A stretch of 64,000 nucleotides of DNA from the NCBI RefSeq assembly GCF_030704535.1, contig NC_081812.1, forward strand, positions 16,465,001 through 16,529,000, written 5' to 3'. A model generated the notes under the pieces. It saw nothing but the letters and a program-made list of their open reading frames with translations. It was not told the DNA's origin and did not search any database. Source of the DNA: Vitis vinifera. Lineage: Eukaryota > Streptophyta > Magnoliopsida > Vitales > Vitaceae. Shown piece after piece: positions 34,840 to 47,541 of this stretch. The position numbers and the translations under genes are program-made. Positions within the stretch are counted from its first letter, which is position 1. Each line of letters begins with the position of its first letter.

Positions 34840-35422
34840 TGTCACAAGATGCTTCAAATGACCCTCCCCATGGCTTATATAGGAGGTGAGAAGCTTCTAG
34901 AGACCCTTGGAGACAACCACACTTAGCCACTAGTGGGAAGAGTGTGGAAGGTTCTAGAAATGCCTAGAGAAGTCCACACAACTCTACACTATGGTAGAAG
35001 GCATGAGAAGGGTCCAAAGCTTTCTAAAGAAATCTAGAAGTCTCTTGAATATTCTAGAATAGTGTAGGACATTCTAGAAGTCTCTTGAATATTCTAGAAT
35101 AGTGTAGGACATTCTAGAATATTCATGAATTGTAAGGAACCCTCCAAGGTTCTAGAGAGTTCCATTGGTGCCTATAAATAGGTGAGGGCCTCATTTGGCC
35201 AAGGCACCAAGCAAGTGAGCATCCAAGCACTTGTAAAGGCTTTCTTGAGATAATAAAGCTTCCATTCTTTAAGGAGTTGCCTACTAAGCTCTTAAGCTTT
35301 CGAGTTGCGAGTGTCTTAGCCGAGCAAGCTAAGCATTGGGGATCAAGGCTGACTTAGCAAGATCAAGCGTCTTGACTTGCCTAAGTGCCGCACGAGCTTA
35401 GTGAACGACTAAGTCCGTGACA
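34840..35422 (+). repeat. 3' LTR of the gypsy element
   Basis: 583 bp long with two 40-bp units (35033-35112). HSE trimers lie at 35047-35059 and 35087-35099, the four-unit HSE at 35112-35129 and TATAAATA at 35173-35180. As the downstream LTR, its promoter would face the ATG1 fragments and P2. Confidence 0.93.
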
Positions 35423-35831
35423 CACTTCTCTGGCACTACATCAATTTGGAATCGCACAAGTTCATGGTCCTAGGTTATGGGTTATCATTGGTTTTTCTTG
35501 TTTTCTTTTTGTACATCTTTCTCCGTAGCCACTTCTCTGGAACTACATCAATTTGGAATCGCCCAAATTCATGGTCCTGTGTAGCATAAGATATTCACCT
35601 CCCATAAAATAATAGAAATTCACAGCATGCAGATACTAAGATTTTTTTTTTCTCCCCAAAAAGAAATACGTACAAAAGTAAAAAAGACAGAAGTCTGTAA
35701 AAAGCAGATGAACAAACTTGAATTTTATTTTTAGGACTCAAGTCAAGGGTGACTAGATGAATTGGTGGATGTAGATTCTGATTTCCTTTCATTTGTTTTA
35801 TTTATAGCAGTTTCATTTCCTTGTTCAGTCA
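35423..35831. other. Rest of the G2 3' tail, partly duplicated
   Basis: The kinase 3' tail resumes after the gypsy element. TTGGTTTTTCTTGTTTTC...GTAGCCACT and the following CTACATCAATTTGGAATCG occur twice (29485 plus 35427, and 35488-35570), so this tail had been tandemly duplicated before the insertion, which struck the first unit. No gene is seen. Confidence 0.65.
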
Positions 35832-37038
35832 GTAATTTTCTTTTTCCCCTCACTCCCCCTCCCCCCACCTTCTTCAAATTGGGTGTATAATTGAAATGGA
35901 AGTTGGCTTATATTTACTGGTAATGCTTGTGATATCCTTTTTCTCACCTTTTTCTTAGAAATGAAGAATGAGGAAATATGGGTGCTACATGTTTCACTTG
36001 TTGAGAACTGCCATTGTTACATAGATTTCCTATTGATTTACATGTAATCCTTGTATGATTTTTGTTCCAAGGAAATTAGTTGGTAAAAAGCTTCGGTCAA
36101 AATTTAATTGTGTGACATTGTAGGAATCTTTGTCCTAGATCTTGAATGCCTTCTTTTTGTATGATATTAGATATCATGCATCCACAAGTTCTTCTCACTT
36201 GTTCAATTTTTTATGATGCGCGGTTTTTAACATATGGTGTTCTTAGATATCTGGATCCTAATAAGCTTTACTTGTGTGAGCTTATCCTTGTAAAGTTGAA
36301 AAGTTATCCTACTGATGCAGTGTTGTTGGATATTCTAATAGCTTTACTTGTATGAGCTCATCCCTGCAAACTTGGAGGTTATCTTGTTCAGGGACATAGT
36401 CCTTGCTCTTCTTCTTCTAGAACAATTTATTCCGTTCTTTTCATTTATTTATTTATTTTGGTGTGTGTGGATAGCCTTACTATTATAGCACGTGTGTTAT
36501 TTTTCCATGGGCTATATTACAATTTATCTCTCGTAGTTTCTTCCCTTATTTTTAGGAAGCATACTTATGTACGTCTGAATTCTTATTTGGAAGCGTCTGG
36601 GTACTTTGACTGTTTAAGTCTTAAGAAGTTGATATCAAAGTGTAGCTATATATTGTTACTTAGAGGATCTGCAGATTTAAGTAGGTTTAGATCTGATAAA
36701 ACTATATATCAGCACTCATGTCCCCATTGTTTGCAATATGGAGCTATGCTGAACTGTGAAATGAGTAGCTACTGTTACCAACTTGAGGCTTGGGTCAAAG
36801 GATGAAAAAGAGGTTGATAGGATATTTTGAACTGTGAATTTAATTAACTCGTGTTCATCATTTGATATCATGATTCTGAATTGTTGATCGGATGGACCAA
36901 ATGCATTTGGTGTGGCACTTGTTTTAATTGGACCTGGTAACATTGATCAGGTCCTGGTTTTTTTTTTCTTCTTCTTTTTTTTTTTTTTTCCAGCAATGTT
37001 TGCTTTTTGAAACACCAATTTTCTCATCATGATTGTAG

Positions 37039-38032
37039 GAAGTACAGAGATGCCAGATGCAATGGAGATGATATTTCAATCTGCCCTTGCTTTGGGTAGA
37101 AACGGGGCCGCGAGTTATTTGTTTTCCCTGAAATTTCTTGCACTTACATCTTATCGTGCTTTTCCATGTCTAATTTTTAGTACCACACTCAATTGAACTA
37201 ATTGGCAGTAAGTTTCTTGCTTTTGCTTTGCATTACTTTTTAGAATGCAAAATAAAAGGAAAAAAAAAAAAAAAAAAAGAAAAAGAAAAGTGGACTCTTC
37301 TAGAATTACCAGAAAACAAAAAATAAGCATGGGTTGTTGTTTGTTTGTGGAGTTATTTTAGTTTTTGACGTCATGCTCCTCAAGCAACATCTTATAAGAC
37401 TATTTTTAGGATTAGGTCCAACATGAACTAGTGCAAGTGTGAAGATTGCATTTTGTCATGTCTCAGACTCTGCAGTAGAGGGAATCTATCATTAATCATA
37501 CTCCATTTGACTTGACATGTGATATGCTGGAAACCTGAAACATGGCCTTGGTTTGGCTCGTGTCATTTTTCACTACTCGAGATTTCTTGCCCACATGCTA
37601 AAGACTTTTATAAGTATAGTCTATATAACTAACTGCCCTTGGCAAAAACTCAGCGTGTCTACAACTAAAAATGTACGCTAGCAATAGCATTATATGGATA
37701 TGGCTTTGTGGTTCAACACGAATACAAAGACTTTCCTTGAGAATACCTGAATAAGACGAATAACAACAAATGTCACATGAAAGCAAATTGGTCGTGCCAA
37801 TTAAGAATTTCTGTTTCATACATGTCAGCAAGTTGATGAGCTAATGGGTGATGTGGAAAGCGCAGTGTCCTTGTATTCAAAGGCGGTGCACTTGTTAGTG
37901 TCCCTTCTTGTGGAAGCACCATCCCTCATTCTCAACCCTCCCTTCTATCTTACAAACTCAGACCACTATAGGCTTCGAACTTACATTGATATCCTAAATA
38001 TGCAAGAGTCCACTCAAGGTCTCAAAGGATGA
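37039..38032 (+). pseudogene. Fragment of an ATG1-like autophagy kinase gene, right copy
   Basis: The first piece is 37039-37109 and the second 37832-38032, the latter open from VDELMGDVESA through LTNSDHYRLRTYIDILN to a TGA. Because it keeps the frame lost in the left copy, it shows the family match best. As in the left copy, the donor reads GC and the acceptor AA. The N-terminal kinase is absent, so it is not a working gene. Confidence 0.6.
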
Positions 38033-39656
38033 ATCTTCTTAAGTGCGAGGATCAACAATGTCCCCCTTAAAAACTAGTGTAACTTTTAAATATCCAATGT
38101 GCCATGGCTTCCATATATAATCATTTATTTGTACAGATGTTCTTTGAGTGACTGTGATCCCTTATTTGGGACTCAAATCATGATTCTATAATTTAAAGAC
38201 TGATGAAATGTGCATTTTTTTCCCATCTCTGTCCATTTGGATGTGCATTTTCTGACCAGGTGTTTATTCAGGGGTCATTGCCTAGAATACCAATCTGGAC
38301 GGTTCTGTTAGATCAATTCTGCTGCAAGATATCCTTTCCACATTCACAACATAGTTATCCAGTACTCATGTAACTCAAAAACTTTTTATTTGAGTTTCAT
38401 GCCATTTGTTCTCTCTCAGCAAATGAAATAACTCTACTGCTTCTTATGAAGCGTTTAGAATGGGTTAAAATCCTATATCTGGCTGTAGGGAACAATCTGC
38501 TCAGTGAATGAATTGCATCATCTTTACATTTTATTTCTTCCACTTTTGCTGCTGAAATTATGGGTGGTCTCATCTGAAGTTGGGACATGTTTCGGGGCCA
38601 TTGCATTCGAATGAATGGACTAGTGACTTCAAATGCAAATTTTGGAGCCACTAAAAACTCCTAACGGATGGGCTTGTGATTTCAAATGCCATCGAAGATG
38701 TATTTTTTATTTTCTATTTTCGGGCCTGGAGATACAATGCTGTTTATGGGACACCAGATCTACTTGAAGGTCCTGCTTGATTTATGGGAAGAAAATGTGC
38801 GGAATATTATTTTCCTTATAACTGGTGAGGTAGATGAGTGTAGCTTGTGTCTAAGCAGCTTCCATTGAATATTTGAGGAAAATTCTCCTATGAATAATTA
38901 GCATCTTATTCAAAACTTACGAGGAGGGTTCCAATCAGTAAAGAGTCCTGCAAAGGCTTGATTATCTTAGCATGAGTCATCATCCCATGACCAAGAGTGA
39001 ATACAGAAATGTTAGGCATGCCGCATACGAAGGCGCCAATCATTTTATCAGGCTATCACAATATGCATTATGTATTCCAATTATATTCAAAATTTCACCA
39101 CCCGTAAATAGGGCCGCATATTTCAAAATACCTACCGTATCTTCCAATGTTTTAAAGAGTGTCACAAGTTTCTCTAAATCTTCCTCATTCTTAGTTGGCA
39201 AATGTGGACACCTTCCTTCAGGAAGAATACAATATCAATGGATCTCCTTTAACTACTTGATGAAAATCATTTCCTGCCATTTCACAATTGGGTCTTATGG
39301 GATGAGGTTACTAGAATGAATGGAACTTGGTGGGTCAGAGTCCACATTGATGAGCGGTGAAACAGTGCCCAGTAAAAAAGGCAAATAACACAAGATTGAG
39401 AAGACGAAAGCACATCTTTTTTCATTATAACTTCAAAGGGAAGATTCATGGTGGTGATCAAAATGAAATCTCCAAATAAAGATAGTTATACTCTAACTCT
39501 GCTGGTTTGGAAATCCAAGATCTACCTTGTCGAGAATGATCAAATTTTAGGGGTGTTATCAATATTGTCCCCAAGGCTAATGACCAATTCAAGGCATTGA
39601 AATATAATTTAAAATTGCAACAAGTAGGAGTGGATATTAAAAAGAAGGGAGTCTTA

Positions 39657-42499
39657 TGTCACAAAACGCTTCAAATGACCCTCCCTATGGGCTTATATAG
39701 GAAATAGGAAGCTTCTAGAGACCCAAGAGACATCTACACTTAGCTACAAAGTGGAAGAGTATGGAAGTTTTTAAAGAGGGTTAGAGATGTCTACACATTT
39801 CTACACTTGACTAGGAGAGCATTGGAATAGTGTGGGGTGTTCTAAATTCTTCCAAAGGCATCTTGTACATAACCTTATACATAGACTAGTGTAGGAGCTT
39901 CTAGATTATTCTTGATTTGTAAGGAACCCTCCAAGGTTCTAGATACTTCCTAAGGTGTCTATAAATAGGTTAAGGTCTCATTTGGCCAAGACACCACCTA
40001 AATCACTTTCTAACCAAGCAAGTGAGCTTTCAAAGCACTTGTAAAACATCATTTGAGAGCAATAAAAGCTTCCATTCTTTAAGAGTTGCATATTTCGCCT
40101 TCTAAAGCTTCCAATTCATGAGTATCTTAGCGTAGTAAGTTAAGTATTAGGAGTAAGGTTGACATAGCAAGATCACAAGTCTTGGCTTGTCTAAGTGTCG
40201 CATGAGCTTAGGAAAATATTAAGTCTGTGATAGTTGATATTAGAGTATGGTTGCAAAGCAGGCATTGTGAAGAAAGCATGTTAGGGTCCAATGTTGATGA
40301 CACTAGTGAGTAAACTCGTGGAAGGAAGACCGAGCCTATTGTAAGGGGTAGGGGTAGGAAGGATAAGTCTCATGATGTCGTTGCCAACATAGAGGCAAGG
40401 GCTAGCCAAAATGGAGCTAGCCATGACGGACTCTCGGGAGGGGTTGGACTTGATTGAGCAAGGCATGGAGAAAGGTATAGAAGATCTTAGGGAATAGATC
40501 CAAGACCTTCATGAGGGGATGCTAGTCTCATAGGTTCAGCTAGTGTCGCACGAGGAGTTTGTGTCCTTCGAAAAGAAGGTCATGAGCGTGCTTACTAGCA
40601 TGGAGTCAAAGATGGAGGCTTTGGCTACCATGGAGTCCCGAGACTAAGGGGTTAGGCAATAGTTGGCTATCTATAAGGTCGTTGTGTCAGCGCTGGTCAT
40701 GGCCATATGGGAGGCATCTAGGATAGAGGTACTGAAGCCATAAGGGTTTGGTGGCAAGTAGGATGCCAAAGAGTTAGACAACTTCTTATGGCATATGGAG
40801 CAATACTTCGAGACTATCGCACTAACTAATGACGGCTAAGGTAAGGACTACGATCCTCTACCTTACTAATATAGCTACTCTATGGTGGCGCCAAAGGTTC
40901 ATCGATATGGAGAAAGACATTTGCATCATAGAAACATGAGAGAACTTTAAGAGGGAGATCAAAAAGTAGTTCTACCCCGAGGACGTGGCCTACCTAGCTA
41001 GGAAAAACATGAGACGTCTCAAGCACACAAACTCGATTTGTCATTATGTCAAGGAGTTCTCTTCGCTCATGCTTGAGATTCCTAATATGATTGAGGAGTT
41101 GCTATTCAACTTCATGGATAACCTACAAAGGGGGGCCGAGCAGGAATTAAGGCATTGAGGTGTTCAAGACTTAATCACTGTTATGGCAGTAGTAGAGTTT
41201 TTAGCGGATTACAAGAGGAAAGACTCCTCTAAGGTTGAGTCTTTGGAGGATAGCCACGCCACTGGTGGAGGAGATGAGGTTTCAAGAGACCACAATGCTC
41301 TTAGAATGGGATCAGGCAAGACGCTTAACGTTAGGGAAGGAAGAGGTAAGACGAAAAATAAGAACTTTACGCTTAAAATCAAGTGTTTCTTGTATGACAG
41401 TCCACATTGGGCAAAAGATTATCCAAAGAGGAAGACACTTAGTGTCATGATCGAGGAGAATGAATAAGAAAATGAGGCACATATGGGTTTAATGCAACTA
41501 CTAGGTACCCTCCAAGTCAACCCAAAGCGTAGTACGCCTAAGACTTTCTTACTATCAAGGGTGCAAGTAAAGAAGGCAAAATGGGAGCAAGCTAAAAGTA
41601 GCCCGTACACACATGGACAAGGTCACGAAGGGAGAGGTGAACTCAATAGGAAAAAGAAAACAATACTCTAAGCATCGAAAGTGTAGGTGTCTGCATCCAT
41701 CCAAGGCCTCACAGGAAATGAGGTGAAGAATATCCTAACTAAGCGAGTCACCAGGAGACAAGGGGTCCTTCTCGTGATAGAGTATCTAGTCCAATGAAAA
41801 TGATTACCTAAGAGGCAAGCAAGTTGGGAACATGCGGATGCCTTGAGAAAGTTTTGGAAACACATCAAGAGATTTCAAGAAGAGGCAACGACAGGGACAT
41901 CAACGGTATGGGTGAGGGAAGGCATCATAAGATGCTTCAAATACCCCTCCCCATGGGCTTATATAGGAGATAGGAAGCTTCTAGAGACTCTTGGAGACAT
42001 CGACACGTAACTACAAAGTGGAAGAGTATGAAAACTTTTAGAGAGAGTTAGAGATGTCCACGCATCTCTACACTTGGCTAGGAGAGCATTGGAATAGTGT
42101 GGGGTGTTCTAGAGTTTTCCAAAGGCATCTTGTACATAGTCTTATACATAGACTAGTGTAGGAGCTTCTAGATTATTCTTGATTTGTAAGGAACCCTCCA
42201 AGGTTCTAAAGACTTCCTAAGATGCCTATAAATAGGTTAAGGCCTCATTTGGCCAAGGCACCACCCAAATCACTTCCTAATCAAACAAGTGAGCTTCCAA
42301 AGTATTTGTAAAACATCCTTTGAGAGCAATAAAAGTTTCAATTCTTCAAGAGTTGCTTACTACGCCTTCTAAAGCTTTCAAGTCGTGAGTATTTTAGCCT
42401 AGTAAGTTAAGCATCAGGAGTAAGGTTGGCTTAGCAAGATCACGGGTCTTGACTTGTCTAAGTATCACACGAGCTTAGGAAAATACTAAGTTCGTGACA
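39657..42499 (+). mobile_element. Decayed gypsy derivative (right copy)
   Basis: The LTRs are 39657-40232 and 41923-42499. It has the same structure as 3519-6352: broken gag with zinc-knuckle remnant (CFLYDSPHWAKDYP, its third Cys now Tyr), no pol, chromodomain remnant near 41780-41870. CTTA flanks both sides. It was copied with the segmental duplication and is not an independent insertion. Confidence 0.85.
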
Positions 42500-43535
42500 C
42501 TTAACTTCATTGTTGACAAGTCTTTAGTGTATTTTCGTCTATAGCTTACATCAAACAAGAATAGGTCATGAATTCATTTGTAGCTTTCGTCATATAACAA
42601 GAGTTGTTGACATATAATCAGTGGGTATACCAATGACCAGTATCATTGCTAATGAGTCTTTCACGGGTCATCGTATATGGCTAGCTTACATAAGATAAAG
42701 AACCATCATGATTCATGTGTAGCTTATACGAGATTGGGAGAGGTCTTCACTTAAGAGAACTTGTTGTTCAAGGCATTATTTCTAGGGTGACGGTCAAGTT
42801 TTCTCAACATTCAGACTTTCCCGGAAGGTAACGTACATGCACGGTGTGCCCAAATTCGACAAAGGGCACCTTCAGATGTGACCTTTTCTACAGTTAAATT
42901 GGATAAATATCTATCGTCTCCCTAAGGTTTCTCAAAAATTTATCTTCCTTAAAAAATCTTGGGGCATCTTTATTCTTTGGTTTACAGTTTGTTTGAAAAG
43001 CTGATCAGGGTAGTGGATAAACTTAATTGGTGCCATGTCTTCCCTCCTTTCGTATGTGAACTAATGGATATAAAACTAACATTTTCTTAACCAAAGATAC
43101 ATTGTGAAGCTACAAAACTCGAACGACCAGGAGAATGGTCTCTCTCAAAAGTCAAAACCTAAGGGTGCAAAGAATTCTCCCCACCTTCGGGGCAAGGACA
43201 TTCAACATCCACTCAAATGAAGACCTAATGCTGAAGAAAGGAAGTCAAGTCTCTTTGGCACCATGCACGATAAAGCCGAAAAATGGCAGAAAAGTTGTGG
43301 TTCCTGCTGCCCTGTTGCAAAAGGCTACTCCTTCGTGCTCCTTCCCGTGAAGAGTGGCTATAAAAAGAAACATAAGCAACAAAATGGGAGCTCCTCCTCA
43401 ACGAAATCACTCTCTCCATCTACAAGAAAACGGTAAAAAATTCATCTTTGTATCCAGAAAATGATGAAATAAAATCCTCCATTTTTCCTGAAGAATTTTA
43501 TCTACTTCACATAGCTAGACAAAACTAGGAAAGAC

Positions 43536-46408
43536 ATGGGAAACCTTAGTCCTACATCTCAAAAGTTTCCTTCCATTCTTCTTATCCTTCTCATATTTCT
43601 CATCTCCTTCTTCCCTTTTGCAACTTCCAACACCCAGAACATTTTGCTAAGAGGCTCCTTTCTATCGGTCGAAGATGATTCAGACTACATCACCTCCCCA
43701 GACAAATCATTCAATTGTGGTTTCTATCGGATGGGGGAAAATGCTTACTGGTTTTCAATATGGTTCACAAATTCGAAGGAACGAACTGTTGTTTGGATGG
43801 CCAATCGAAACAGACCTGTCAATGGCCGGGGCTCCAGAATTTCGCTGCAGCAAGATGGTGCCATGATTCTAAGGGAATGCTGATGGCTCCCTGTTTGGGA
43901 GACGAACACTACCTCCACCGATGTTGATCGAGCAGAGCTTTTGGACACTGGAAACCTTGTTCTGAAGGACCCACGCGGTAAAATTCTATGGCAAAGCTTT
44001 CATTTTCCAACGGATACTTAATTTTCTGCCAAACCAACTCCTCACTACAAGCACAAAGCTGATCTCTATAGTCAGCAGAGGGGATTTTTCCTCTGGTCAC
44101 TTTCACTTCTTTTTTTTATAATGACAATGTCTTGAGAATGATGTACGATGGGCCTGAAGTTTCAAGCTTGTATTGGCCTAATCCTGATGGGAATGTTTTC
44201 CGAAATGGAAGAACAAACTATACCAGTAGCAGAATTTATGTTTTAGATGAAATGGGGAGGTTTCTTTCGAGTGATAGAATGTCTTTCAAAGCTTCTGACA
44301 TGGGTTTTGGAGTCAAAAGGAAGCTGACAATGGACTACGATGGAAACCTGAGACTCTATAGCTTAAACCATTCTACGGGATTATGGAATATATCATGGGA
44401 AGCTCTTAGCGAACAGTATAAAGTGCACGGGCTATGTGGTAAACTCGGGATTTGTATTTATACGCCAGAACCCAAGTGTTCACGTCCTCCGGGCTATGAA
44501 GTAAGTGACCCAAGTGACTGGAGCAAAGGTTGCAAGTCTAAGTTCAACCAAAGCTGTTCCCAACCACAGTAGGTAAAATTTGTGGAGCTTCCCCAGACCG
44601 ATTACTATGGGTTTGATCTGAATTATAGCCAATCTGTTTCACTAGAAGCTTGCAGGAAAATCTGCTTGGAGGATTGCCTTTGCCAAGCATTCGCCTACAG
44701 GCTAACAGGAGAAGGGATCTGTTACCCAAAAAGTACCCTTTTCGATGGCTACAAGTCCTCGAACTTCCTAGGGAGTATATATTTAAAACTGCCTGTAGAT
44801 GTCTAAACGTCAGCACCCACTATTCTGAATGGCTCTGATAACATATGCAAGTCTAAGGAAGTTGAGGTCGTGCTGAGATCTTCTTCTATGTATGACACTG
44901 CCAATAAAGGGATGAGATGGGTTTATCTCTAATCATTTGTTTCCATCATTGGTGCAATGGAAGTTCTCTTTATTGTGTCGGGTTGGTGGTTTCTTTTCAG
45001 GGCACATAATGTGCCATCTTCGGTTGAAGATGGGTATGCTCCGATTTCAAGCTAGTTCAAGAGATTTCGCTACACCGAACTTAAGAAAGCAACCGACAAT
45101 TTCAAAGTAGAGCTTGTAAGAAGAGGCTTTGGGGCTGTTTATAAGGGTGTTTTGGAGGATGAAAGGGTAGTAGCTGTGAAGAAATTGGGAGATGTCATTC
45201 AAGGGGAAGAGGAGTTTTGGGCTGAAATAAGCACTATCCGAAAAATGAGTTTTGACCCAAGATATTTAAAAAAAAAAAATTCATAAAATAAACTTTGTTT
45301 CCGAAATAATACCTAATTTAGTGTGTTTATGACATGTGTTTTAATAAAACTAAACAAAAATATTTTTATATCAAATTAAAAATATTAATGATTTAATTTC
45401 ATATATTATTATGTTTTAAATTAATGAGATAAGTTTATTAACCATTCACATATTTTGAATAAATATAAAATCAAAATAATATAATATTTTTATTTAAAAA
45501 GATTAAAGTTAAAGTTGTAGTTAGTGACTATGACTTTAATAATTTAAAAAAAAAAATTAAAATGATAGTTATCAATTACGATATTATGATGTGAAGGCAT
45601 ACGTACGCTAGATTTAGTATTATTTTGGAAACAAGTTTAATTTATGGATTTTTTATTATTATTAATATCCTATTTTGGGCCAAAACTGTCGAAAAAATTA
45701 TCATAAGAACCTAGTTAGAATGTGGGGATTCTGTTCAGAGGGTAGACACAGACTTGTAGTCTATCAGCATGTAGAAAATCTGTCACTGGATAAGCATCTC
45801 TTCAGCACGACTTTTCTGGGATGGAAATAGAGGTTTAACGTTGCAGTGGGGACAACACGGGGTTTAGCCTACCTTCACCATGAGTGTCTAGAATGGGTTA
45901 TCCATTGTGACGTGAGGCCTGAAAATATACTACTAGACAATGGGTTTGAACCAAAAATTGAAGATTTTGGGCTAGTAAAGCTGTCCCGAAGAGGTGGCCT
46001 TGGTTCAGGAGAATTCTCTCGGGTTCCGGGGACTAAAGGGTACATGGCTCCAGAGTGGGCTATGAATCTTCCAATTACGGCAAAAGTTGATGCTTATAGC
46101 TATGGAGTTGCGGTTCTAGAGATGGTGAGGGGAATTTGGCTTTCAAATTGGGTGGGTGGGGATGGTGAGGAGCAGGAAGCTGAGCTGACGAGGTTTGTTA
46201 GGCTAGTGAAACGGAAAATTCAATGTGGAGAAGACAATTGGATAGAGGATACATTGGACCCAAGATTGAAGGGGAAGTTTAGCAGGCAGCAGCAGTCGAA
46301 ATAGGTATTTCTTGTGTGGAGGAAGAGAGAAGTAAAAGACCAACAATGGCCACCGTAGTCCAAGTTCTACTGGAATGTGAAGATGAAGCCCAAGTGGACT
46401 TGGAGTAA
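43536..46408 (+). pseudogene. P2: broken G-type lectin receptor-like kinase (ZmPK1-like)
   Basis: It shares with P1 the +1/-1 pair near 43877, the 4-base gain near 44020, the T-run gain near 44110, TAG at 44570-44572, TAA at 44804-44806, the foldback insertion in the kinase domain, and TAG at 45828-45830. It has extra stops of its own: TAA at 44930-44932 in the transmembrane segment and TAG at 45053-45055 before the kinase. A small loss near 46295 also shifts the C-terminus. It keeps the TATA box (43069-43075) and the extra 420-bp block with a second TATA-like site (43359-43368). A non-coding transcript remains possible, but no receptor can be made. Confidence 0.93.
45247..45688. mobile_element. 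Small foldback (TIR) element in the kinase domain of P2
   Basis: Same insertion as at 9100-9535, with better kept ends: GAGTTTTGACCC at the left and GGGCCAAAACTG at the right. CGAAAAA flanks lie on both sides (45238-45246, 45689-45697). Its identical position in P1 and P2 shows that the insertion came before the block duplication. Confidence 0.82.
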
Positions 46409-47240
46409 ATGTCTTTTTTTTTTTATCTATAGGCATCTATCGGCCTGTATCTCTTGAACAAATTACATAGCTGTCATCGGTTTTGGCTTTATAGAGGGTA
46501 TTTGTCTATTTAATCCTACAAGGTGAGATACATAAAAAGTATTTGTAATATCTCATATCATAATCAGATAGGAAAGAAAGTTTTTTATATATATTATAAA
46601 AATATAGATTTTTTTTTAATTATGTAGATGCATTTTAAAATCATGGAACCCTTTTGAAATAGGCTTGAAGTATCATATAAAAATAATTTATTGGCTTTAA
46701 ACCTATTTTTTATTTTTTATTTTTTCTTTTTTCACTTTTTATTTCTTATATTTTTCTCCTCTATTTTCTTTCTCTCACATTGTATCTTACATTTTCAGGA
46801 AAAAAAAAAAAGGTATAGCCAAAATATTCCAAATGAAAATACAAAATCATGAACTGCATTACTCTAGTATGAATAGTTATATCTTTATCTATCTTTAAGA
46901 AATTTCAATAATACAAACATAATATACAACATGCTCTTTAACATCAATCATTTTTGCTTTTCTTAAAATCAATTTTAAGGCTTAGTATAAGGTGAGAAAT
47001 TATTATATAACTTACCTAGACTTGGATTGTGCTCGTTTTGCCATAACTTTACCTTTGTTTCACTTTTGTTATGTTGGATCTCAAAAAATATTAAAGAAAA
47101 TATTAAGAAAAATGGTTTTTTTTATATTTAATTATGTATTTTTAAAATTATTTAATATTTACATATAATAATAATAATAATAATAATAACTAAATAGAAA
47201 AATAAGACAAAGGATAAAATATACAATTTCTAACACAAGT

Positions 47241-47541
47241 TGATGGTGTTTGTTTTTTTACTTTTTGCTGAAAGCAATTTAGTTTTAGAATTTAGGTTGT
47301 TTGTTTTTCTACTTTTTCATGATTTATTATAAACATTTTAATGACTTATTATAAACTTTTTACTAAATAGAAAAAGCCAAAATATATAGTTTTTTCTAAA
47401 TAAAAAAAACTAACATATTGATTTTTTTTACTTTTTAATATTTAATAGAAATAAAATACTACAAAAACAAACAACCTAATATTTAACACTATTAAGTATT
47501 AAGGTTCTATTTAGAATTAAGTAAAAAAACAAACACCACCT
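47241..47541. mobile_element. Small non-autonomous TIR element, right copy only
   Basis: About 300 bp with inverted ends GGTGTTTGTTTTTTTACTT (from 47245) and its exact complement ending at 47537. The left copy runs straight from ACACAAGT to CTAAATGTG at the matching place (near 12313), so it is a recent insertion. It has no coding capacity. The ends and size suggest a hAT-type MITE, which is inference; the target duplication is not clean. Confidence 0.75.

Larger units (their letters stand above)
29526..35422 (+). mobile_element. Ty3/gypsy chromovirus, young and nearly complete
   Basis: The element has LTRs at 29526-30148 and 34840-35422, both TGTCAC..GTGACA. A primer-binding site TGGTATCAGAGC (30151-30162) fits initiator-Met tRNA, and a purine tract AGGTGGGGGAGAG (34827-34839) precedes the 3' LTR. 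CACT lies directly on both sides (29522-29525 and 35423-35426), and the uninterrupted sequence GCCACTTCTCTGG is seen at 35528. One long gag-pol frame with a C-terminal chromodomain places it among chromoviruses. The LTRs differ by five transitions over 583 aligned positions plus one 40-bp unit, so the insertion is recent. It lies in the same direction as G2, in its 3' tail. Confidence 0.95.
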
